DNA of 64,000 bases from Acipenser ruthenus (taxonomy: Eukaryota; Chordata; Actinopteri; Acipenseriformes; Acipenseridae), in contig NC_081246.1 of NCBI RefSeq assembly GCF_902713425.1, forward strand, positions 3,975,001-4,039,000, in the 5' to 3' direction. A program made the position numbers and the translations under genes. The notes under the pieces were generated by a model. That model was not told the DNA's origin. It ran no database searches and saw only the letters and a list, made by a program, of their open reading frames with translations. Of the stretch, positions 23,226-33,719 are shown piece by piece. Every line of letters begins with the position of its first letter. Positions within the stretch are counted from its first letter, which is position 1.

Positions 23226-23550
23226 GAGGGGAGGGAGAGAGTGATGAGAGATGTGGAGGAGGGGAGAGAGGAGACTGCAAGGGGGAGAGTGATTTTTCAT
23301 GGTAGAGAGAGGGGGAGGGGTCCTAAAAGAGGGGAGAGAGAGTGGGAGAGGAAAGAGGGAGATGGAGGAGAGAGAATGGATTAGAGAGGAGAGAGAAGTG
23401 TAAAATAGAGAGAAGTGAGGGGGAGTTGAGGGGGGGGGATTGCTGTGTATAAATCCCTTGTGACAACAACATCTTTATTTGTCAGTTTTAAAGATTTTCC
23501 TGTTTATTAATTATTTGTAATTTCTTCTGCTGCTTTAATATTAGCGCCAA
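23226..23550 (-). repeat. right flank module of the satellite inverted pair
   Basis: Purine-rich stretch then the CAACAACATCTTTATTTGTC block, the inverted counterpart of the 19251-19519 module. Confidence 0.7.
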
Positions 23551-23558
23551 GGAGAGAA

Positions 23559-23565
<7 letters not shown>

Positions 23566-23624
<59 letters not shown>
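23566..23624. repeat. GA microsatellite
   Basis: Uninterrupted GA run. Confidence 0.95.
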
Positions 23625-23626
<2 letters not shown>

Positions 23627-23651
23627 GTCTGCACTCACAGCCTGTTGCCCT

Positions 23652-23712
23652 GGGTGGTTCATGTGAGTCATGCCAATAAAGCACATTTTGAATTTTGAAT
23701 TTGAATTGACAA
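23652..23712 (+). mobile_element. LINE 3'-end remnant
   Basis: Reads CATGCCAATAAAGCACATTT then AATTTGAATTGAC, matching the 3' ends of the LINEs at 60563-61540. Confidence 0.55.
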
Positions 23713-23785
23713 AGAGGGGGAGAAAAGAGAGGAGAGTGGGAGGAGAGAGAGAAAAAAAAAGAGGCGGGGGAGGGGAGACAAGCAG

Positions 23786-23880
23786 GTTAAGTGACTTGCT
23801 CAGGGTCACACACACACAGAGTGAGTCAGTGGCTGAGCCAGAAACCTGCTGGTAACAAGCCCCTTTCTCTAAGCACAGTG
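23786..23880 (-). mobile_element. SINE-B fragment
   Basis: Reverse-strand piece of the SINE-B middle and head (GTGACTTGCTCAGGGTCACA, TAACAAGCCCCTTTCTCTAA), with a CA expansion. Confidence 0.7.
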
Positions 23881-24059
23881 TAATAAAGCACACTGAAGGC
23901 ATGAGACAGCAACATGCAGAAAATTGTATTCCACATGAGGGCAAAAAATATATATAAATTAAATAAATGCATTTTCTTGTCCGGGTCCTGCACTGTTGGA
24001 GGAGTTCGACAGGGGGCGCTGATTAACAGCGCGGCCACAGGAAGACGGCGTGTGTCACT

Positions 24060-24240
24060 GAAAGGCTGTGATGACGTGATAGTGCGATAATGGAATACTG
24101 TGATGTGATTGGCGGAATGAAGCGGGGCGGGGCCGGGCAGGGAGGAGCGTATTTCAGTCGAATTTATGAGGAAGATTCGAGTTTTCTTTAATTTATTTTC
24201 GACCAGTTTCGCCTTTGTGAGTGAAGTAGTAAACACCGAA
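24060..24240 (+). promoter_or_regulatory. promoter of ZNF-D
   Basis: Inverted CCAAT box (ATTGG at 24108-24112), GC box GGGGCGGGGC at 24124-24133 and a TGACGTGAT CRE-like site near 24071, about 300 bp upstream of the start codon. No TATA box. Motif-based assignment. Confidence 0.55.
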
Positions 24241-24432
24241 ACTGCGTGCGTGAGAGTATTTATTTAGTATCTGGGATATAATTCGCTAATGTATCTGTAC
24301 CGTATTATTAATAAACGTGTTGATTAGATACCGCTGAGATTTTTCTTAAACTAACTCACAGGGCGTGTTTTTTTTTGTGTAAGTCGACATAACAAGATGA
24401 GACCGGTGGTATCCCACACTGCTAAAGATAAG

Positions 24433-26672
24433 ATGGATTTCAGCATCTCCGTGTCGTTCTTTCAAGACGAGCTCGCCTCTACCATCGAGCACGCAGTGAA
24501 AGCGGCTGTAGACACCGTCTTGTGCCAAATCACAAAAGTTGTCGGCGGCAAATTCACTGAATTCCGAATGGAAATGGCCGAAAGTGCCAAAGAAAACTCT
24601 GCCCTCAAACTCAAATTGCAGAGATACATGGAAGCCGCGGAGAGGAGCGTTGCAAAACGAGATCCGCCGGACGTGCGACAGGAAAACAGCAACACGACCG
24701 GCTCCGGGGCGGGCTTGAGTCAGAGTTCCCCGGCTTCGCTGTTCGGCGAACCCGCGATTGATCCGGCGGCTCACGGCGTTCTCGATCCCCCGCCGTGTTG
24801 TTTTCAATCCAAACGGGAGCACACGGTTCAGGCGATGCGGGGCAGACCGGAGCATGCGAGCGGCGCTCAGCTTGATCTCAGCAAATCCACCCGAGACGTG
24901 CTGGCCGGCTTTCAGCAGTGTGGACACGGCGAGGAGGAGTGGGAAGGTGACTGTGGGGTAACAGTACGAGGTACGTTTATTTATCGAGGGAATTAGATTC
25001 GGGGGTTTTAAAAAATAGGTAGGTTCTCGTATATAATGTGTGGCGTCCCTTTTTAGAGGAAAGGGACTAAACATTATTGCTGTGGAGAAATTGTAACCCT
25101 AGAGAAAATAACAGGGCTGGGAATCAGACTCCTATCGCACAGCAGTGTGATCCAGTCCAGGTTTTACGGCTACCAGCTTGATCAGCCCCCATTGTGTCTC
25201 GCTAACAAGCTCAGGTGTGTCTGATTATTAAACTCCCAGTGAAACCAGGACTGGATCACACTGCTGTGCAGCGGGAGTCTCATTTCTATCCCTGGTATGG
25301 CACACAACATTTTTTCGATTGTGGGGCTTCTAATGACGTCACAGTCTTTAAATACTACTTCTCCCATGTTTATTAAACTATTATTTGCTCATTTTTACTC
25401 TACAGCTGTGGCCAAACGTTTTGCATCACCCCCCTCTATATAGAATAAACTAATTTTGCTTCATAGAGTCCAATGAAAGCTGCTGAATAATGTTCCCTTG
25501 TTAACATATTGAATTCCACCCCCTCTATATAGAATGAACTCCCTCAGCTTCATAGAGTCCAATGAAAGCTGCTGAATAATGTTCCCTTGTTAACATATTG
25601 AATTCCACCCCCTCTATATAGAATGAACTCCCTCAGCTTCATAGAGTCCAATGAAAGCTGCTGAATAATGTTCCCTTGTTAACATATTGAATTCCACCCC
25701 TCTATATAGAATGAACTCCCTCAGCTTCATAGAGTCCAATGAAAGCTGCTGAATAATGTTCCCTTGTTAACATATTGAATTCCACCCCCTCTATATAGAA
25801 TGAACTCCCTCAGCTTCATAGAGTCCAATGAAAGCTGCTGAATAATGTTCCCTTGTTAACACTTTGAATTCCACCCCCTCTGTATACATACCGTTTTTGT
25901 AATTGTCTCAATCCTAAAATTCTCGGCACAGTTTTCTGCTGTAACTCTTGATGGCTAAGCAGTTGTGTTTCTTTTCGTTCTAGACACGGTTGAACTGTCT
26001 CACCCCGGACCGAAGCTGCTGAAAGAACGCGTCTCTGAGTTGGAGTCCGTCCTCAAAGACGATGAGATAGAGCCCATGTACATCACTGCTGACGGCATTT
26101 ACTCCAAACCACTGCTGTGCCTCCACGGGCTAAACTACTGCGTGGAGTGCCAGGAGAGCTATCTGACCTCCCTCCAGCAGGGGGCAGCAGCAGAGAAACC
26201 ACACCAGTGCCCAGACTGCGGCAAACGCTTCAAACAGCCCGGCCATCTCAAAACTCACCGGCAGGTTCACTCCTCCGTGGAAAAGGTCTTCTCCTGCGGA
26301 GACTGTGGGAAGAGTTTCAACCAACTGGTCAAGCTGAGACAACACCAGCGCATTCACACCGGAGAGAAGCCGTATCAGTGCTCGGAGTGCGGGAAGAGCT
26401 TCAGTCGGCTGGACAAGCTGAAGCAGCACCATCGGATCCACACGGGCGAGAGGCCCTTCCACTGCGGAGACTGTGGGAAGAGTTTCAACCAGCTGGTCAA
26501 ACTGCAGCAGCACCAGCGCATTCACACTGGAGAGAAGCCCTATCTGTGCACAGCGTGCGGGAAGAGGTTCAGCCGGCTGGATAAGATGAAGCAGCACCAG
26601 CGTGTACACAAGGGGGCGCTGGAGAGCGGGGAGCGCGCGTCCTCCAGCCAGGACCCCAGCAACGCGCAGTGA
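24433..26672 (+). CDS. C2H2 zinc-finger protein with coiled-coil leader (ZNF-D), two exons
   Basis: Complete two-exon gene. Exon 1 starts at ATG 24433 (context AAGATGG; an earlier in-frame ATG at 24397 is possible, but paralogues support 24433). It encodes a helix and coiled coil (ELASTIEHAVKAAVDTVLCQ, then ENSALKLKLQRYMEAAERS). The donor is GAAG then GTGACT, ending at 24946, or CGAG then GTACGT, ending at 24970; both are phase 1. Exon 2 begins at 25984 after CTTTTCGTTCTAG, in phase 1, and ends TGA at 26670-26672. It has a short linker with His/Cys residues (LHGLNYCVECQES), then five intact C2H2 fingers (CPDC, CGDC, CSEC, CGDC, CTAC) with mostly TGEKP linkers, and a Ser-rich tail. Fingers 2/4 share contact residues Q,V,K,Q and fingers 3/5 share R,D,K,Q at helix positions -1,2,3,6, so one finger pair was duplicated. 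Likely a nuclear DNA-binding regulator; target unknown. Confidence 0.88.
25128..25282. mobile_element. foldback MITE, family 2, in ZNF-D intron
   Basis: Compact copy with inverted ends CAGCAGTGTGATCCAGTCCA and the complementary CAGGACTGGATCACACTGCT. The two halves read TTGATCAGCCCC and AAGCTCAGGTGTGTCTG. Confidence 0.8.
25402..25935 (+). mobile_element. Tc1-like MITE carrying an 89-bp satellite, in ZNF-D intron
   Basis: Starts ACAGCTGTGGCCAAACGTTT, then about five 89-bp units (blocks CTTCATAGAGTCCAATGAAA, GAATAATGTTCCCTTGTTAA, CCCCTCTATATAGAATGAAC). It closes with CTCAATCCTAAAATTCTCGG, the usual inner block of the other end. Confidence 0.8.
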
Positions 26673-27177
26673 GGGGTTCAGAGGAGCGCGGTCTCCTTTT
26701 TGAATGGATGTTTCACTGCTGCAGCTGTGATGGGAGCTGTGGGAGATGGAGTTGAGCGAGGAGGGGAGGGGTAGAAACCAGGACTAGAGGACACGGTTTG
26801 GAAACGAAGTGCAGTTAAATCACCTACAGTTTTAGGATTATAGCGCTGGGATGAACGTGGAATTTTTTGGGTATTCGTTTTTAAGATTTAGATATTCCTT
26901 TTTTTCTCAACGTGATCGAAGCCGTTGTACGGAACGCTGTGTTTTAAAGTTGAAAAATATCCCAGAAGTAAGTCAGGCTTTCCTTCACCCTGCTGAATTA
27001 ACTACAAGACAAAGCAAGCGCTTTCTTTTTTTCGTTATTGTGTGTTTTGAAGTACAAGCAAAGCTGAATCCTTGCCATTGTCGTGTCTTCGCGATAACCA
27101 GAGTGGTCATAGTCGTGTTTATGAAGCGAAATGGGTTAATTCTACAGGGTGATGATGCAGAACATTCAGCCACAGCT
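26673..27177 (+). other. probable 3' UTR of ZNF-D and flank
   Basis: Unique sequence after the ZNF-D stop. No clear polyadenylation signal recognised. Confidence 0.35.
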
Positions 27178-27934
27178 CTCTATCTCTCTATCTGTCTCTA
27201 TCTATCTCTGTCTCTATCTCTGTGTCTCCTCTCTCTCTCGCTCTCTCTCCCCCTCACACTCTCTCTCTGCCCTCTCTCCCCTCCCCCTCCTCTCTGCTCT
27301 CTCTCCTCTCACATCCTCTCTCCCCTCCCCCTCCTCTCTGCTCTTCTCCCCTCTCCTGTGACACACTCTCCCCTCCCCCTCCTCTCTGCTCTCTCTCCTC
27401 TCTCTGCCCTCTCTCCCCTCCCCCTCCTCTCTGCTCTCTCTCCTCTCACATCCTCTCTCCCCTCCCCCTCCTCTCTGCTCTTCTCCCCTCTCCTGTGACA
27501 CACTCTCCCCTCCCCCTCCTCTCTGCTCTCTCTCCTCTCTCTGCCCTCTCTCCCCTCCCCCTCCTCTCTGCTCTCTCTCCTCTCTCTGCCCTCTCTCCCC
27601 TCCCCCTCCTCTCTGCTCTTCTCTCCTCTCATGTGACACACACTCTCCCCTCCCCCTCCTCTCCCTGCTCGCTCTCTCTCTGCCCTTTCCTCCCTCCCTC
27701 TCTCACATCCTCTCTCTCCCTCTCCTCTGCCTCTCTCCCCCTCACACTCTCTCTCCCTCTCTCTCCCCCTCTGTCTCTCTCCTCTCCCCCTCACACTCTC
27801 TCTCCCTCTCTCTCCCCCTCTGTCTCTCTCCTCTCCCCCTCACACTCTCTCTCCCTCTCTCTCCCCCTCTGTCTCTCTCCTCTCTCCCCCTCACACTCTT
27901 CTCGCCCTCTCTCTCTCCCCTCTCACTCTCTCTC

Positions 27935-27936
<2 letters not shown>
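27178..27936. repeat. pyrimidine-rich minisatellite
   Basis: Long C/T-only array with repeating blocks such as CTCTCCCCTCCCCCTCCTCT and CTGCTCTCTCTCC, with occasional GTGACACACA inserts. Encoded Ser/Pro/Leu frames are artefacts. Confidence 0.95.

Positions 27937-28016
<80 letters not shown>
27937..28016. repeat. AT microsatellite
   Basis: About 80 bp of alternating AT. Confidence 0.95.
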
Positions 28017-28020
<4 letters not shown>

Positions 28021-28736
28021 ACACAAGGTACATTTTGCAATCTCTTTTAACCCAATCAAGTTCCAAATTCATTCATCTGAATCAAAGTGAACCCGTCGTG
28101 TTTGTCATTTGACACGTTCCGTTTAGACTCCTCGTTTTGCGCTTCACAAAGTCACAGGACTTGGTTAAAGAGAGCGTCTCAATAACAGGGAGGCGATACC
28201 ACTTCAGAAACATGCTCCAAATTATTATTATTATTTAAAAAATAGCTCCTCCTCAAACGAGAGCAATGGAACGCAATGGCTTCAAGATAAACAGAGTAGA
28301 GTAAATATAAGAATGAAAAAGTGACACGTTCACCTTCAGAGTGGAATACAGACACAGACACTGTGGGTGCATGTGTGTGTGTGTGATTTTATATATATAA
28401 TTTGTCATTTTGTAGTTTTTTTAAATGTTTTTTTTAAGTGTATAAACTGTTTTAATAAAAGTCTAGATAATGGAGGGGCTGACCTATTTTCTTGCGTTGA
28501 AAATGACAGCAAAATATTTGAGAAACGTTTAGACTACAAGTCTTTCTGAATGTATTTGACTGACGTGTTTGTTTTTAAGCAGCTTGTGATGTCATCTTTT
28601 AATTAATTGACCTGTTTTCATGTTTTGAAGTCTTGTGTCCGGTTCTGGTCTCCGCAATACAAGAGCAGTCAGGTTTGACCCCAGCACAGCTTCGAGGAAC
28701 ATGAAAATAGTCTTGAGTGAACCGAATGGGAATGGA
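28017..28736. other. no recognisable feature
   Basis: Unique-looking AT-rich sequence with a short TG run near 28375. No gene supported. Confidence 0.3.
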
Positions 28737-28737
28737 A

Positions 28738-28868
28738 ACTACAGCTCCCAGCATGCCTCTGCACTGGCTGGAACAGGGAGGGATGATGGGAGCTGTAGTT
28801 CTTTTAAAATCTCTGCAGCAGCTGACAAACCCTATATCCTAAAACTGAACACCTGGGAGCTGTGGTTC
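28738..28868. promoter_or_regulatory. three ZNF143/SBS-like motifs
   Basis: ACTACAGCTCCCAGCATGCC at 28738-28757 (plus), its near inverse GATGGGAGCTGTAGTT ending 28800 (minus), and CCTGGGAGCTGTGGTTC at 28852-28868 (minus). The first matches the ZNF143 (Staf) consensus ACTACAA/GYTCCCAGCATGC closely. Confidence 0.5.
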
Positions 28869-29081
28869 TTTATAGAGGTTGGAGATGGAGGTGAGGGTAT
28901 GATTTTAAGTGTTTAAAATCTCTGAAGGAGCTGACAGACCCCTGCAGGCCAGACTTTAATCACAGAATCCAGGACCGGAGACGCACAGTGTGGAGATGAA
29001 GTGAGGAGACTGAGGGAAGAGACATGTCTTCACACACAGAGAGAGAGAGAGAGAGAGAGGAGGGGAGGGGATGGAATGGGC

Positions 29082-29140
29082 TGTCTAGTCATGTTGTTGA
29101 GGCAGAATCACTGGGATCCTTTAAGATCCGACTTGACAAA
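29082..29140 (+). mobile_element. CR1-type LINE 3' remnant
   Basis: Short match to the LINE 3' region (TGTTGTTGAGGCAGAATCAC, GGATCCTTTAAGATC), comparable to GTTGTTGAAGCTTACACCCT at 5815. Confidence 0.45.
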
Positions 29141-29145
29141 GGAAA

Positions 29146-29854
29146 GTGTCTCTCCCCTCCCCCTCTTGTGTGACTCTCTCTCTGTCCTTTCCTCCCTCCC
29201 CCTCTCACATCCTCTCTCCCCTCCCCCTCCTCTCTGCTCTCTCTCTGCCCTCTCTCCCCTCCTCTCTGCCCTCTCTCCCCTCCCCCTCCTCTCTCTCCCC
29301 TCCCCCTCCCCCTCTGCTCTCTCTCCTCTCTCTGCCCTCTCCCCTCCCCCTCTGCTCTCTCTCCTCTCTCTGCCCTCTCTCCCCTCCCCCTCCTCTCCTC
29401 TCTCTGCCCTCTCTCCCCTCCCCCTCCTCTCCTCTCTCTGCCCTCTCTCCCCTCCCCCTCCTCTCCCCTCCCCCTCCTCTCTGCTCTCTCTCTGCCCTCT
29501 CTCCCCTCCCCCTCCTCTCTGCTCCCCCTCCTCTCTGCTCTCTCTCTGCCCTCTCTCCCCTCCCCCTCCTCTCTGCTCTCTCTCCTCTCTCTGCCCTCTC
29601 TCCCCTCCCCCTCTTCTCCTCTCTCTGCCCTCTCTCCCCTCCCCCTCCTCTCCTCTCTCTGCTCCCCCTCCTATCTCCTCTCTCTCTGCCCTCTCTCCCC
29701 TCCCCCTCCTCGCTGCTCTTCTCTCCTCTCATGTGACACACACTCTCCCCTCCCCCTCCTCTCCCTGCTCGCTCGCTCTCTCTGCCCTTTCCTCCCTCCC
29801 CCTCTCACATCCTCTCTCTCTCCCCTCCCCCTCCATCATCTCATCTTTCCTGTC

Positions 29855-29938
<84 letters not shown>
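29146..29938. repeat. pyrimidine-rich minisatellite and TC microsatellite
   Basis: Second array of CTCCCCTCCCCCTCCTCTC-type blocks followed by a pure TC run (29862-29936). Same family as 27178-27936. Confidence 0.95.
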
Positions 29939-29942
<4 letters not shown>

Positions 29943-30324
29943 AGACACACAAATACACAGAGAGGTGTGGTAAAGCTTTGTCAAGGGAAAGTGTGTTTGA
30001 AAACAAACAGTGGAGATTCGTACAGGCTTCCGAGGCCACAGCAAAAACACTCTTATTTCTGTTCAAATCTATGAATGTGTTTGTCATTTACTACAGAGTT
30101 AAAGTAACAATCTGTTTCTTTCTAATTATCCCTTCAGGCATCGCAGTCTTGAGTCCATTTATTATCTCATTTGATTTCTTATAAATCTACACGTTATCGC
30201 ATTGTGTTCGTTTTCTGTAGAGCGTTGAACTCTTGGTTCATTTTCTTTATTGTGTTTGAGAGGCGATTCTCTATTCTTTAATATAACATTTACTGTTACA
30301 TTTTTTCTGGTAAATACACCACAG
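29939..30324. other. no recognisable feature
   Basis: Unique-looking sequence, though 29955-29985 resembles one satellite unit (AGAGAGGTGTGGTAAAGC). Confidence 0.3.
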
Positions 30325-30620
30325 ACTAGCAACGGGCAAACGTTTTGCATCAGCACCCTGTTACTTATTCTGATAAAACAAATTTCACATTTATTTATTT
30401 ATTTAAATCACTCTGTTAGTTTTTACTACTTAAAAAATGTGACATTTCGGAAAACATGAAATACTGCTGTAATTTTTTTGGGTGATATAATTTTGTAGCT
30501 TCTTTGATTACATGATGTTAAATAAAAGATCTAAATTATGTTCATATTTTTTATTTTTTTTTCTGATGCTGTCTCAATCCTCTAATTGTAGGTGATGCAG
30601 GACATTTGTCCATCGCTGTA
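30325..30620 (+). mobile_element. Tc1-like MITE
   Basis: Near-complete short copy. Left end GGGCAAACGTTTTGCATCAG, middle AACATGAAATACTGCTGTAA and TTGATTACATGATGTTAAAT, right end CTAATTGTAGGTGATGCAGG. Confidence 0.65.
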
Positions 30621-30740
30621 CTGCAAGGACTCTCTCCTTACACAGCAAGGCAGTCCAGCCAGCCTCTGTGAGAGGATTGGAAACTCTTCAATACAGATGG
30701 GCTTGATAGATGAACATAAGAAAGTTTCCAAACGAGAGGA

Positions 30741-30950
30741 GGCCCCATTCAGCCCATCTTGCTCGTTTGGTTGTTAGTAGCTTATTGATCCCAGAATCTC
30801 ATCAAGCAGCTTCTTGAAGGATCCCAGGGTGTCAGCTTCAACAACATTACTGGGGAGTTGGTTCCAGACTCCCACAATTCTCTGTGAAAAGCTGCTCTCT
30901 CCTCAAAGGGTAACAGATTCTAGTAAATGTGCTCCCTCCTGAAATTATTT
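30741..30950 (-). mobile_element. CR1-type LINE 3' fragment
   Basis: Reverse-strand 3' end: GAGGAGGCCCCATTCAGCCC, ATCTCATCAAGCAGCTTCTT, ACTGGGGAGTTGGTTCCAGA, the same blocks as at 5800-5935. Confidence 0.8.
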
Positions 30951-30989
30951 AGAAATGTTTCTATGACAGAAAACGTTGCCTCCTGTATT

Positions 30990-31310
30990 AATATTCACTG
31001 AAAAAAACTCCCCGTCCACTCTCTCCTCCCCTCCCCCTCTTTTTGCTTTCTCCTCCCCTCTCCCTCTTTCTGCTCTCTCCCCTCCCCCTCTCTCCACTCA
31101 CTCTCTCCTCTCCCCTCCCCCTCTTTCCTCTCTCTTCTCCACCCCGTCTCTTCTCTTGTCACTCTCTCCTCTCCTCTCCACCCCCTCTCCACTCTCCTCT
31201 CCCCTCCCCCTCTCTCCTCCACCCCCTCTCCTCTCTCGGTTCTCTTCTTTCTCTCCCTGTTTCTGCCCTCCTCTCTCCTCTCTCCTCTCCCCCCTCTCGT
31301 CTCTCCTCTC
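30990..31310. repeat. pyrimidine-rich minisatellite
   Basis: C/T array of the same type as 27178-27936. Confidence 0.9.
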
Positions 31311-31424
31311 TGCCCAGTGAACGCTGTGATAACGCAGGTGAAGTGCAGCTCATGACTCTAAAGATGAGGAGACTGCAAACTGACCCTGATAGACTTTTAT
31401 AAGAGGATCCCCAGGGTGCCGTCA

Positions 31425-31795
31425 GAGCTGCTGAGTGTGTGCGTGTGTCTGTCTGTCTGTGACTGAGTGTGTGTGTCTGTCTGTCTGTAACTGAGTGTGT
31501 GTGTGTGTGTGTGTCTGTCTGTCTGTGACTGTGTGTGTCTGTTTGTCTGTCTGTAACTGAGTGTGTGTGTGTCTGTCTGTCTGTGACTGTGTGTGTGTGT
31601 GTCTGTTTGTCTGTGACTGTGTGTGTGTGTGTGTTTGTCTGTCTGTAACTGAGTGTGTGTGTCTGTGTCTATCTGTGTCTATGAGTGTGTGTGTCTGTGA
31701 CTGTGTGTGTCTGTGTCTGTCTATCTGTGTGTGTGTGTGTGTGTGTCTGTGACTGAGTGTCTGTGTCTGTGAGTGTGTGTGTGTGTGTCTCTACT
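31425..31795. repeat. TG/TCTG variant minisatellite
   Basis: Repeating GTGTGTCTGTCTGTCTGTGA-like blocks. Cys/Val frames are artefacts. Confidence 0.9.
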
Positions 31796-31875
31796 CCTAG
31801 TAACAGCACAGCTTCATTCAGAGAGCTGTCTCAGTGTGTGTCTGTGTGTCCGTATCTCTGTGTCGCTTCACTCAG

Positions 31876-32009
31876 TACATGAAGGAGGATCACGATGCGT
31901 TCATGTTCAATGAGATCAGTGAGTCTGTGTGTCTGTGTGTCTGTATCTCTGTGTCGCTTCACTCAGTACATGAAGGAGGATCACGATGTGTTCATGTTCA
32001 ATGAGATCA
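31876..32009 (+). other. tandemly duplicated exon-like segment
   Basis: Two 43-nt segments, 31876-31918 and 31967-32009, each preceded by GCTTCACTCAG and followed by GTGAGTCTG. Each could be an exon with 3' and 5' splice sites. They would encode YMKEDHDAFMFNEI and YMKEDHDVFMFNEI. I do not recognise the family. The 91-bp duplication covers the exon-like core and its flanks. Could be part of an unidentified plus-strand gene or a coincidence. Confidence 0.3.
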
Positions 32010-32109
32010 GTGAGTCTGTCTGGATCTCTGTCTAATCATTAATAACAGGAACAGGTTTAAACCTGTGATGTATGGAAATGGAAATGAGGGAGAAAATAAA
32101 AGGGAGGGA

Positions 32110-32665
32110 GAAACACACTCTCTCTCTCTCTCTCTCTCTCTTGCTCTGTCCTCCCCCTCTCCATTTCCTTCTCTCTAATATCAAAGCAGAAGATAATCTA
32201 ATAATTACTAAAAAGGAAACTATTTAAACTGACAAATATAGATGTTGTTGAGATATGAAAAAGACCCCCCCCCACCACCACAAAGGAAATATATGAGGCA
32301 GTGCCCCCCCCTCTCCACTTCCTGTATCGCTTCTCTCTATTTTACACTTCTCTCCCATCCCCCTCTCTCCTCCCCCTCTCTCCTCTCCCCCTCTCTCCTC
32401 CCCTCTCCTCTCCCCCTATCCAGCTCCCCTCCCCCTCTCTCTAACGCCTCTGACAAAAATACTCTCCTCTCCCCCTCTGCAGTCTCTACTCCCCCCCTCT
32501 CTCTCCACCTCTCTCCTCTCCAACCCCTCTCTTCTCTTGTCACTCTCTCCCCTCCCCCTCCCCCTCTCCACCCCCCTCTCTTCCCCTCTCTCGGTTCTCT
32601 TCTTTCTCTCCCTATTTCTGCCCTCCTCCTCCCCCTCTCTTCTCTCATCTCTCCTCTCTGCCCAG
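32110..32665 (+). repeat. satellite flank module and pyrimidine array, third copy
   Basis: 32170-32320 repeats the module seen at 19251-19519 (AATAATTACTAAAAAGGAAA, GATGTTGTTGAGATATGAAA), followed by a C/T-rich array but without the 40-bp satellite. Confidence 0.7.
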
Positions 32666-32868
32666 TGAACGCTGTAATAAAGCAGCTGAAGTGCAGCTAA
32701 TGACTCAGAAAGATTAGGAGAATGCAAACTAGCTCTGATGAAACACAATTTAACAGCACAGGATCATAAAGCATAGGCTTAGAAAGACACTGTGATTGTA
32801 CTGATGCCAATCAACAAAGACCTTTTGCTACCTATAACTAGTTTAGCATCACCTGGGATTTTAGGATT

Positions 32869-32870
<2 letters not shown>

Positions 32871-32942
<72 letters not shown>
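32871..32942. repeat. AT microsatellite
   Basis: About 70 bp of AT. Confidence 0.95.
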
Positions 32943-32945
<3 letters not shown>

Positions 32946-33140
32946 TACTGTGCAAAAGTTTTCGGCAGGTATTTTTTTTTTCTTTTTCATATGTTGTTTT
33001 TTTCTGACTTTATGTGAACGAAAAGACACAAATTCGCCCGTTTTCTCATTGGAAATAGGTGAATTTCAAAATATCACTGTCCTGGTCACAAAAGCAAAGT
33101 TTGTGGGGAATAATAGCCATTTTCTATACTTTTGAGGCAT
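32943..33140 (+). mobile_element. Tc1-type transposon end
   Basis: Begins CAGTACTGTGCAAAAGTTTT, the terminal sequence typical of fish Tc1 elements. Only one end and about 200 bp of non-coding interior are recognisable. Confidence 0.5.
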
Positions 33141-33579
33141 AAGCAATTAGGAAATAACATTTACTACCCAGGAACCAAAAAAAAAAAAAATTGTTACACG
33201 GTATAATCAACATAATGAGAATACGTGAAAAAAAAAAATGGTACATTCGCATCTCAGAGAAACGGATAACGACACAGAACGTCTGTACAGCACTGAAACA
33301 CGACGTTTAAAGATAAATAATAAATAATAGATGGGCCTCTATTATTATTTTTTTTGCAAAAAAAGGACACTAATTTTAGAAGGCATACTTATATATTTTG
33401 TTCGGTTTCATGTTGCACTTCAGGGCCACCGTAGTTAATTTGGTCGGTAGTTAAATTCCGTAAGGAAAATATATATATATATACTTTTCAGGATTTAAAT
33501 ACTCTGGTCAGGGACCAGGTATACGATTGCGTGTCTTATCACATTTTTTAATTAAAACGACCAGGAAGGCTTCGTCTCT
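33141..33579. other. no recognisable feature
   Basis: AT-rich sequence with poly-A tracts between the transposon end and the tRNA cluster. Confidence 0.3.
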
Positions 33580-33661
33580 GCTGTTGTGGCTACATTCATA
33601 AGGCGGTGGACTAGAAATGCGTTGGTCTCTTCCGGCGTGGTTTCGAATCCTGCCAACAGCA
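33580..33661 (+). pseudogene. tRNA-Ser(AGA)-like pseudogene
   Basis: Acceptor arms GCTGTTG and CAACAGC pair perfectly, with anticodon loop CTAGAAA (AGA). The D arm (GGCTACATTCATAAGGC) and anticodon stem are diverged from GGCCGAGTGGTTAAGGC, and the T arm is GTGGTTTCGAATCCTGC. Probably a decayed tRNA-Ser. The intact acceptor pairing is notable. Confidence 0.55.
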
Positions 33662-33687
33662 AGATATTACCTCTTATTGTTTTTATA

Positions 33688-33719
<32 letters not shown>

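Noticed and set aside
22573-23300. Open frames on the minus strand in the inverted array
   Set aside because: Same satellite in reverse; frames are artefacts.
26851-32700. Ser/Pro/Leu-rich and Arg/Glu-rich open frames
   Set aside because: Low-complexity C/T arrays give open frames on both strands.
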